Assembly (NCBI RefSeq): GCF_031845375.1
Contig: NZ_JAVREK010000022.1
Span: forward strand, 55,242-119,241
DNA: 64,000 bases
Source of the DNA: Streptomonospora wellingtoniae
GTDB lineage: Bacteria > Actinomycetota > Actinomycetes > Streptosporangiales > Streptosporangiaceae
Reading direction: 5' to 3'
Numbering within the stretch: the stretch's first letter is position 1; each line of letters starts with the position of its first letter. Under the pieces are notes generated by a model. That model worked only from the letters and a program-made list of their open reading frames with translations, was not told where the DNA came from and did not search any database. The position numbers were made by a program, and so were the translations under genes. Shown here piece after piece: positions 58,621 through 64,000 of the stretch.

Positions 58621-59082
58621 CTAGTCGTGCGTGCTGAACATTTCTACAGGAGCCCCTGACCTGTTGCGGCATTGCACAACGCACCAGGTCATACGCTCGG
58701 CCGGTCCGCCCTGGCTGCCCCAACTCTTGGCGATGGCGTTGACGAGGCTCAAGCCGCGGCCGTGCTCGGTGTTCGGGTTGGACTCGGCGAGGTAGGGCGT
58801 GCGGGCAGCGGTGCCGGCGTCGTGGACGGTGATCAAGGCTCCCTCGTCGGCGGTGTGTTCCAGCATCACAAGGAAGCCGGTCGTCCAGGTGCCCGACTCG
58901 GTGTGCTGGATGGCGTTGGTGGCGAGTTCGCTGGCGATGAGGACGGCGTCATCAGCGGCGGGGCAGTCCTGGAGGCGGTTGGTGATGAACCGGCGCACGT
59001 CCCGCACGGCGGAGGGGCTTCCAGGGAACCAGCGGCAGGCGGCGACTCGGGGGCGGTCGGCGTCGTTTGGGTGGAGGGTCAT
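58621..59082 (-). CDS. RsbW-like ATP-binding protein (HATPase_c)
   Basis: A 153-aa GHKL-fold protein of the anti-sigma/serine-kinase type. The N-box is VLIASELATNAIQHTESGTW, the G1 box is TVHDAGTAARTPYL and the G2 box is GRGLSLVNAIAKSWG. These short actinobacterial ATP-binding proteins accompany XRE/DUF397 regulators and element regulatory genes. ATG at 59082 with GAGGTGAGG. It is divergent from the monooxygenase/XRE pair across a promoter region with palindromic sites. Confidence 0.85.
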   Translation of the reverse strand: MTLHPNDADRPRVAACRWFPGSPSAVRDVRRFITNRLQDCPAADDAVLIASELATNAIQHTESGTWTTGFLVMLEHTADEGALITVHDAGTAARTPYLAESNPNTEHGRGLSLVNAIAKSWGSQGGPAERMTWCVVQCRNRSGAPVEMFSTHD

Positions 59083-59135
59083 ACGCCTCACCTCGGTGAG
59101 TTCGGCAGATCACAAGACAATGAGCTGCATGACTA

Positions 59136-59148
59136 GTACTATAAGTAC
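59136..59148. promoter_or_regulatory. Candidate operator 1 of the element regulator
   Basis: GTACT-ATA-AGTAC palindrome embedded in ACTAGTACTATAAGTACGG (59132-59150), in the divergent promoter region 59083-59238. The pieces ACTAGTACT and AAGTACGG recur at 60765-60802 on the other side of the XRE gene. Confidence 0.5.
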
Positions 59149-59238
59149 GGCTACCGTACATTAGGTGCCTGGTACTTGCACTACGTTTGGAAGACAATTA
59201 GTGCGACTAGTGATGTCGACGTGAGGTGAGGAGACGCC

Positions 59239-59547
59239 ATGTTCGGACTGGCGGTGCGGTTCACGCTGAAGGACGAGGAGAGCGCGTCAGGCTTCGATGC
59301 CCTGGTGGCGGAGACGCTGCCGCAGATCCGCGAGAGTGAACCGGGCACGCTCGTCTACGCGGTGCACACCGTGGAGGGCAAGCCGCTTGAGCGGTACTTC
59401 TACGAGCTCTACCGCGACCGGGCGGCCTTCGACGCTCACGAACAGCAGCCGCACGTGAAGCGCTTCCTCGATGCGCGCGGCCAGTACTTGGCCTCGGTGG
59501 ACGTGGACTTTCTCCAGGCGCAGGACGCTAAGGGAGTCTCCGGGTGA
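59239..59547 (+). CDS. Antibiotic biosynthesis monooxygenase-type (ABM) protein
   Basis: A 102-aa ferredoxin-like-fold protein of the ABM/YgiN group: MFGLAVRFTLKDEESASGFD, IRESEPGTLVYAVHTVEGKP (the conserved E-P-G-x-x-x-Y core), LERYFYELYRDRAAFDAHEQ and QQPHVKRFLDARGQYL. Members oxidise quinol-type molecules without cofactor or serve as small dimers. Its stop overlaps the next start (GTGA), so it is translationally coupled to the XRE regulator. Confidence 0.85.
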   Translation: MFGLAVRFTLKDEESASGFDALVAETLPQIRESEPGTLVYAVHTVEGKPLERYFYELYRDRAAFDAHEQQPHVKRFLDARGQYLASVDVDFLQAQDAKGVSG

Positions 59548-60758
59548 GCAACGAGTATCAGAAGGCGCTCGGGCGCAAGATCGCCCAGCACCGCAAGCGG
59601 CGCGGGCTCTCGCAGCGGGAGTTCGCCGGGCTCGTCGATCGGTCGGAGGCGTGGGTCTCCCAGGTAGAGCGGGGGGTTCGCCGGATCGATCGCATGTCGG
59701 TGCTGGAAGCCGTCGCCGAGGTATTGGAGGTGCCGCTCTCGGAGCTGGCCGCCGAGTCGCCCATCGTCGCCTCGACCGCCGAGGAGGCCCCAGGTAGTAG
59801 TCGTCTGCGGCTGGTGCTCAGCCGTGCGCATGCGTTGAGCGCCATCCTGCGCAACGGCGGAGACGGCACCGCTCCGGATGTGGACGGGCTGCGGAGGCGG
59901 GTGGACGAGGCGTGGAGCCTGACGCATGCGAGCCGCTATGTGGAGCTGACTGAACTTCTGGAGCTGCTGGTTCCGGACCTGGAGGCGGCTGCTCGTTCGG
60001 TGCCCAACGGGCAGCGAGTACCGCTCTTCCGGCTGCTCAACACCACGTATCAGGCGTGCTCGTCGGCGCTGAGCAAGCTCGGCGAGTTCGAAGCGGCCTG
60101 GATCGCGGCTGATCGGGCGATCACTGCGGCCGAACGCGCCGATGAGCCGCTGCTGATGGCCGCCGGTGAGTTCCGGCTGTGCCTGACCTTCCAGGGGGCG
60201 GGCTACTTCGACCAAGTAGAGGCGACCGCCGGCACCTCGTGTGAGGCGCTGTCTTCCCTGGCCGATCGGGGCGAGGTGGAAGCGATGTCGCTGTTCGGTG
60301 CGCTGACCCTGCAACGTGCCGTCGCTGCGGCTCGGCGCAACGAGGCCACCACCGCCTATCGCAACATCGCACAGGCCCGGTCGGTCGCTGAGCGGCTGGG
60401 GGGCGATCGCAACGACTACAACACCGAGTTCGGGCCGACCAACGTGTCCTTGCACGAGGTGGCGGTTGCGGTGGAGCTCGGGGACGCCGGGGTGGCGCTG
60501 CGGGCGGCTGACGGTGTCGACACCTCGGGCCTGTCGACGGAGCGCCAAGGGCGGTTCCTCATCGACGTGGCGCGCGCCCACCTCCAGCGGCGCAACGCCG
60601 ATGCGGCCGTCTCCGCGCTTGAGCAGGCCGAGCAGATCACGCCTGAGCAGGTGCGCAGTCATCCGCTGGTGCGCCAAGCCGTCGGGGATCTGCTGACCGT
60701 CCAGGATCCGGCGGGACCGGCGCTGCAAGGGCTGGCCAGGCGCACGGGCGCACTCTGA
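59544..60758 (+). CDS. XRE-family regulator with TPR-like C-terminal domain
   Basis: A 404-aa regulator. Residues about 8-65 form a lambda-type HTH (RGLSQREFAGLVDRSEAWVS, then QVERGVRRIDRMSVLEAVAE). The remaining 330 residues are helical and repeat-like (AAWIADRAITAAERADEPLL, AGEFRLCLTFQGAGYFDQVE, ARAHLQRRNADAAVSALEQA), like TPR-containing actinobacterial regulators. It is usually found in AICEs beside conjugation genes. GTG start overlaps the ABM stop. Similar palindromic sites before (59136) and after (60766) suggest autoregulation and control of the transfer operon (inference). Confidence 0.88.
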   Translation: MSNEYQKALGRKIAQHRKRRGLSQREFAGLVDRSEAWVSQVERGVRRIDRMSVLEAVAEVLEVPLSELAAESPIVASTAEEAPGSSRLRLVLSRAHALSAILRNGGDGTAPDVDGLRRRVDEAWSLTHASRYVELTELLELLVPDLEAAARSVPNGQRVPLFRLLNTTYQACSSALSKLGEFEAAWIAADRAITAAERADEPLLMAAGEFRLCLTFQGAGYFDQVEATAGTSCEALSSLADRGEVEAMSLFGALTLQRAVAAARRNEATTAYRNIAQARSVAERLGGDRNDYNTEFGPTNVSLHEVAVAVELGDAGVALRAADGVDTSGLSTERQGRFLIDVARAHLQRRNADAAVSALEQAEQITPEQVRSHPLVRQAVGDLLTVQDPAGPALQGLARRTGAL

Positions 60759-60765
60759 GTGCGAA

Positions 60766-60784
60766 CTAGTACTCGAACTACTAG
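60766..60784. promoter_or_regulatory. Candidate operator 2 of the element regulator
   Basis: CTAGTA-CTCGAAC-TACTAG, 6-bp perfect arms, 8 bp after the XRE stop and upstream of the transfer genes. It shares ACTAGTACT with operator 1 and is followed by AAAAGTACGG at 60793-60802, also shared. Confidence 0.5.
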
Positions 60785-60808
60785 ACACAACTAAAAGTAC
60801 GGGTTAGC

Positions 60809-60861
60809 GTGTGGGTTGTCGCCGCTCGCCTTCCAGCTTTGGAAGGGGCGACAGCCCACAC
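60809..60861 (+). terminator. Nested hairpin between XRE gene and transfer operon
   Basis: Outer arms GTGTGGGTTGTCGCC and GGCGACAGCCCACAC (14 of 15 pair, the exception being a G-U-type mismatch). Inner arms CCTTCCA and TGGAAGG enclose a 4-nt loop. It is followed by GTTTTCG. A terminator for the XRE operon, or a leader attenuator for the gene at 60909. Confidence 0.7.
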
Positions 60862-60908
60862 GTTTTCGTATGTCCGGCCTGGTCATCGGGCCGTAGAGAG
60901 GTAGAAGC

Positions 60909-61346
60909 ATGGCGATTCAAGGTGCGCTGCCGATCGAGTTCGGGACGGTGTTCCCGCACGGCGCCTACGCACTGTCGGTGGAGGCGATGACCGACTTCGA
61001 GACCAAGCGTCCGCAGATGGACAAGGTGTCGGGTCTGCCGCTGTGGGCGGTGGACGTGATCGACGCCGACCCCGAAGCGCGCGGCAAGGCCAAGAGCGTC
61101 AAAGTCAAGGTCGCCGCCGAGCACTGCCCGACCCTGCCCGACGAGGTTCCCGGCCTGCCCTTCCGGCCCGTGGAGTTCGAGCAGATGTCGGTCATGCCCT
61201 ACGTGGACGACTCCGGGCGCCGCCCCCGCGTCGCGTACTCGCTGCGGGCACGCGGGGTGAAGACGCCGGGCGGCAACGGGGCCGCTTCGCGCAAGGCTCC
61301 GGCCGCTGCCGGTGCGGGTGCCTCCGGCTCCAAGGACGCGGGCTGA
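60909..61346 (+). CDS. Conserved AICE protein of unknown function
   Basis: A 145-aa protein. FGTVFPHGAYALSVEAMTDF, QMDKVSGLPLWAVDVIDADP, KVKVAAEHCPTLPDEVPGLP and FRPVEFEQMSVMPYVDDSGR are the recognisable conserved blocks of a short protein regularly found ahead of the TraB/FtsK gene in pSAM2-like elements. It is beta-rich with an Ala/Gly-rich tail and resembles small single-strand-binding or plasmid transfer accessory proteins only in a general way. AGGTAG-type site before the ATG. Confidence 0.7.
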   Translation: MAIQGALPIEFGTVFPHGAYALSVEAMTDFETKRPQMDKVSGLPLWAVDVIDADPEARGKAKSVKVKVAAEHCPTLPDEVPGLPFRPVEFEQMSVMPYVDDSGRRPRVAYSLRARGVKTPGGNGAASRKAPAAAGAGASGSKDAG

Positions 61347-61367
61347 ACCGTCCCCTGAACACGAAGC

Positions 61368-61403
61368 GGGGCGGCCTGGTGCGCCAACACCTTCGGCCGC
61401 CCC
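61368..61403 (+). terminator. Hairpin between 60909 and 61455 genes
   Basis: GGGGCGGCC and GGCCGCCCC, 9-bp perfect arms, with an inner GGTG/CACC pair in the loop. It starts 21 bp after the stop of the 60909 gene. Probable partial terminator that tunes downstream expression. Confidence 0.6.
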
Positions 61404-61454
61404 TTCAACCCCTCGTGAACTCGCCAAAGACCACAGAAGAGGTGTCTGTTCAGT

Positions 61455-61703
61455 ATGTCCGATCCGTCAAAGCGGGTCAGCCCGCGCGAGATCGCCGAGT
61501 TCATGGACGCCCTGCGCGCCCACCGCAACGCCGCATTCAACGGCTCCGCCACCCGCTCCGATGCGGCGCTGCTGGCCTGGAAGTCCAGCATCCTCGGGCG
61601 CATCGCCGACCAGACCGACGACGTCGAAACCCGCGCCGTCGCCGACGAGGCACGCGCCGAACTGGCCGCACTGCGCACCAAGGAGAGCGGGGGTGGTCGG
61701 TGA
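61455..61703 (+). CDS. Small conserved AICE protein
   Basis: An 82-aa helical protein (RVSPREIAEFMDALRAHRNA, SDAALLAWKSSILGRIADQT, VADEARAELAALRTKES). Function is unknown; it is a regular member of the transfer operon. Its stop overlaps the ATG of the TraB/FtsK gene (TGATG), so it is coupled to it. Confidence 0.7.
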   Translation: MSDPSKRVSPREIAEFMDALRAHRNAAFNGSATRSDAALLAWKSSILGRIADQTDDVETRAVADEARAELAALRTKESGGGR

Positions 61704-63121
61704 TGCTGGGACGCAAAAGCGCCGGAGCGACCCAGGTGCAGCCGACCGCGCCGGTACCCGCCCAGACCATCCGCTTCTCGACTCCGGTGGTCGAGACGCC
61801 GGGCATCGTCGTCGTGGCGGGCTTCCTCTGGCGCCTTGCACGGCTCGTCGTCCTGCTGCCGTTCCGCTTTCCTGCGGCCGTCGCGACCGTGACGGCCTCT
61901 GCGGGCCTGGTCTGTCTGGTCGGCTGGCTGGGGCTGGCCGTGGCCTGGACGCTCGCCGATGTCGCTCTGCTGATCTGGTGGCGCCGCTGGCCAAAGTCGT
62001 TCAAGGCACTGGTGGCGCGTCGGGTGCTGGCCGCGTGGCGGTGGCTGTGGGTCTACCGCCGCCACTGGCAACCCGTCCTGGTGGTCTCCGGGCTGGCCGA
62101 GTCCTACCTTGAACGCCAATACCTCCCGCAGATTCGCGGCGTGACCTGCTCCGCGTGGGCCGACCGGGTGCGGGTGAAGCTGGTGGCCGGCACCGCCCCG
62201 GCCGACTTCGAGAACCGCGTCGCGGAGCTGGCGCACGGCTTCGGCGCCCCCTCCTGCCGGGTCGAGGTGCGCGGACCACGGGATGTGGTGCTGGAGTTCC
62301 CGCGCCGTGACACCCTCGCCGATCCGATCGAGGCTCTACCGGTGCCCGACGAGCCGGACCTGTCGGCGCTACCAGTCGGGCGCTGCGAGGACGGCGAACC
62401 GTGGCGGCTGCGGCTGCACGGAACCCACGTCCTGACCGTGGGCGTCACGGGCGCCGGTAAGGGCTCGGTGCTGTGGTCGGCCATCCGCGCCATGACTCCG
62501 GCCGTCCACGCGGGCACGGTGCAGGTGTGGGCGATCGATCCCAAGCGGATGGAACTGTCCTTCGGGCGCACCCTGTTCGCCCGGTATGCCGATGCGGCGG
62601 AAGACGCCGTGGAACTCCTCGAATCGGCGGTGGCGGCGATGCAAGAACGCGCCGAGCGCTACGCGGGCCGACAGCGCGTCCACGTGCCCAGCACGCGGGA
62701 CCCGTTCGTGGTGGTGGTGCTGGACGAGGTGGCGTTCCTGACCGCCTACCACCCAGACCGCGACATCCGCCGCCGAGCGGAGAACGCGATAGCGACGCTC
62801 ACCAGTCAGGGCCGGTCAGTCGGGTTCTGCGTCCTGGCCGCGCTCCAAGACCCGCGCAAGGAGGTGCTGAACCTGCGCAACCTCTTTCCCGACAAGGTGG
62901 CCCTCCGACTGGACGAGGCGTCGCAGGTGGACATGGTGCTCGGAGAAGGCGCGCGCGACCGGGGCGCCAACGCGCACCTGATCGACCCCGACCTTCCCGG
63001 TGTGGCCTTCGTGAAGCTGGAAGGCTCCCCGGTCCCGGTGCGGGTGCGGGCCGCGTTCGTCGCCGATGCCGACATCGAACACATGGCCGCCGAACCGGCC
63101 GCTGCGGGGGTGGGTGGCTGA
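61703..63121 (+). CDS. AICE DNA translocase, TraB/FtsK-SpoIIIE type
   Basis: A 472-aa motor. N-terminal membrane helices lie at about 48-100 (LVVLLPFRFPAAVATVTASA; LVGWLGLAVAWTLADVALLI). A stalk follows and then the FtsK/SpoIIIE ATPase core with Walker A TVGVTGAGKGSVLWS (about 250-260; GKG in place of GKS/T, common in this group) and Walker B VVVVLDEVAFL (about 340). TraB-type proteins move double-stranded element DNA between mycelia. Start and stop overlap both neighbours (TGATG), indicating a tightly coupled operon. A C-terminal winged helix is not obvious. Confidence 0.88.
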   Translation: MLGRKSAGATQVQPTAPVPAQTIRFSTPVVETPGIVVVAGFLWRLARLVVLLPFRFPAAVATVTASAGLVCLVGWLGLAVAWTLADVALLIWWRRWPKSFKALVARRVLAAWRWLWVYRRHWQPVLVVSGLAESYLERQYLPQIRGVTCSAWADRVRVKLVAGTAPADFENRVAELAHGFGAPSCRVEVRGPRDVVLEFPRRDTLADPIEALPVPDEPDLSALPVGRCEDGEPWRLRLHGTHVLTVGVTGAGKGSVLWSAIRAMTPAVHAGTVQVWAIDPKRMELSFGRTLFARYADAAEDAVELLESAVAAMQERAERYAGRQRVHVPSTRDPFVVVVLDEVAFLTAYHPDRDIRRRAENAIATLTSQGRSVGFCVLAALQDPRKEVLNLRNLFPDKVALRLDEASQVDMVLGEGARDRGANAHLIDPDLPGVAFVKLEGSPVPVRVRAAFVADADIEHMAAEPAAAGVGG

Positions 63122-63876
63122 TGCCGACCCCGACCGGTAAGAGCACGCGGGCTGAACGGCAGGCGCAACCGCTGGCGCGTGAGGTGGCCGAACAGATCGC
63201 GGCCGACAAGGGCGTGTGCATCCGGCCGGTCTCGCTCCGGCGGACCGACATCGCCACCGGGGCGACCGAGATCGTGGACGTGCCCTGCGGGTCCACGCTG
63301 GAATCGCGCTGCCCGGCCTGCGCCAAGCGCAAACGGTCCATCCGCCGGAGTCAGTGCGAAGAGGGCTGGCACCTCGCCGAGGATCCAACCGTCACGCCCG
63401 ACGAACCGTCCGAAGTTCAGCGGGCGTGGATCGAGCGGCGCGCCGTGGTGACCGCCGAGCGGGACCGGCTCGTGCACGCGGGCGAAGCTGCCTTCGACGA
63501 GGTGGCCGCGCTCGATCAGGCCATCGCCGACCTGGATGCCGAGATCACCGCGTCCGGGCTGCGCGGCTCGGTCTCGCGCGGCTCCTCCGCGTCGGGCAGT
63601 GCTCGTCGGGTGCGCTCCACCAAGCGGCGCCAGGACGCGCCGGACCTGCCCAAGCGGCAGATGGCCAAGACCACCGTGGGGCGTTCCTACGAGGATCCGG
63701 CCACGGGCCGCGTCTTCCGGCCCTCGCTCTTCCTCACACTGACCTGCGACACCTACGGGCGGGTGAAAGCGGACGGCACACCGGTGGATCCCTCGACGTA
63801 TGACTACCGGCGGGCCGCGCGGGACGCGCTGCACTTCTCCAAGCTGATTGATCGCTTCGTGCAGAACCTCCGTTGA
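63121..63876 (+). pseudogene. RepSA-like replication initiator, 3' end lost at IS junction
   Basis: 251 residues of an AICE rolling-circle-type replication initiator (RepSA family). Visible are a Cys-rich zinc-binding segment (PCGSTLESRCPACAKRKRSI), a coiled section, and the start of the Rep catalytic region (RPSLFLTLTCDTYGRVKADG and DALHFSKLIDRFVQNLR). Family members continue about 200 residues further, including the catalytic Tyr region and HUH-like motif. The frame ends at TGA (63874-63876), which is the first codon of IS3-like terminal sequence, so the gene was cut by an insertion. It overlaps the TraB gene by one base. Confidence 0.75.
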
Positions 63877-64000
63877 GCTTCCCCCTGTAGCGCGGACACT
63901 TGAGGTGAGGGCAGGCGTGATCATCAGGAAGGATGTCGTCCATGCCCTCTCCACACTCGCCCGAGTTCCGCCGCCGCGCTGTCGAGCTGGCGCGCCAGGG
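63874..64000 (+). mobile_element. IS3-family insertion sequence, left end
   Basis: From TGAGCTTCCCCCTGTAGCG the sequence has the look of an IS3-family terminal inverted repeat (TGA/TGx start, CCCC, GTxGCGGACA). A transposase orfA start follows 68 bp in. The element runs out of the window. Its boundary coincides with the abrupt end of the RepSA frame. Confidence 0.75.
63942..64000 (+). CDS. IS3-family transposase OrfA, N-terminus (runs off window)
   Basis: The first 19 residues (MPSPHSPEFRRRAVELARQ) match the beginning of the IS3 orfA HTH domain (SPEFRRRAVEL). AGGAAGGATG precedes the ATG. The rest, including any frameshift fusion to OrfB, is outside the window. Confidence 0.8.
   Translation, partial: MPSPHSPEFRRRAVELARQ

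Overview
The window is high-GC actinobacterial DNA. Several things point to the Nocardiopsaceae (Nocardiopsis, Streptomonospora and relatives): a two-domain geosmin synthase, an F420-type PPOX protein, an HrcA/CIRCE-controlled groEL, a type VII secretion (T7SS) locus carrying DUF6177- and DUF6507-like partners, and a pSAM2-like integrative element. The family assignment is an inference.

Layout. 1-12.5 kb is a housekeeping and accessory mix: a cut-off epoxide hydrolase with a divergent WYL regulator, two CD225/DUF4190-like membrane proteins, a GNAT protein, an XPB helicase, an R2lox oxidase, an FG-GAP lipoprotein, a NUDIX protein, a DoxX/LysR pair, an MmyB-like regulator with a divergent PPOX protein, and an aldo/keto reductase remnant. 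12.6-17.4 kb holds a maleylpyruvate-isomerase-like protein, groEL with two CIRCE operators, a CysO-like sulfur carrier and threonine synthase under a SAM-I riboswitch. 17.7-23.6 kb carries otsA and otsB for trehalose, a GrpB protein, a mycosin-like protein that has lost its catalytic residues, a DUF3263 protein and an NTF2-like protein.

23.7-28.9 kb is a T7SS effector module on the minus strand: a DUF6507-like small protein, an 887-aa effector with an N-terminal WXG domain and a low-GC toxin-like C-terminus, a tightly coupled immunity candidate, and a fused DUF6177 protein. 29.3-33.5 kb has two DJ-1-family genes, small membrane proteins and a serine hydrolase. 33.9-56 kb is the T7SS core: EccC, a split DUF6177 pair, an ADP-ribosylglycohydrolase, an ADP-ribosyltransferase effector with immunity candidates, an inserted geosmin synthase, a second DUF6507-like protein, two Esx-like proteins, a membrane-anchored TNT-domain protein, EccD, a P-loop-less ParA/EspI-like protein and a 1082-aa disordered Pro/Gly-rich protein. 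EccB, EccE and an active MycP are not seen. A DUF574-type methyltransferase follows.

From about 57.3 kb to the right edge lies an integrative conjugative element (AICE). It begins at a tRNA 3'-end remnant (att site), then has inverted repeats, a low-GC membrane protein, an RsbW-like ATP-binding protein, a monooxygenase plus XRE regulator pair flanked by similar palindromic sites, small conserved proteins, a TraB/FtsK translocase, and a RepSA-like initiator that is cut off by the end of an IS3-family insertion.

The most unusual signal is a 55-bp nested palindrome present five times (5202, 6819, 19197, 23068, 41542), each time exactly between the 3' ends of convergent genes. One copy has paired compensatory changes in its stem. 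Another copy supplies the stop codons of the genes on both sides.
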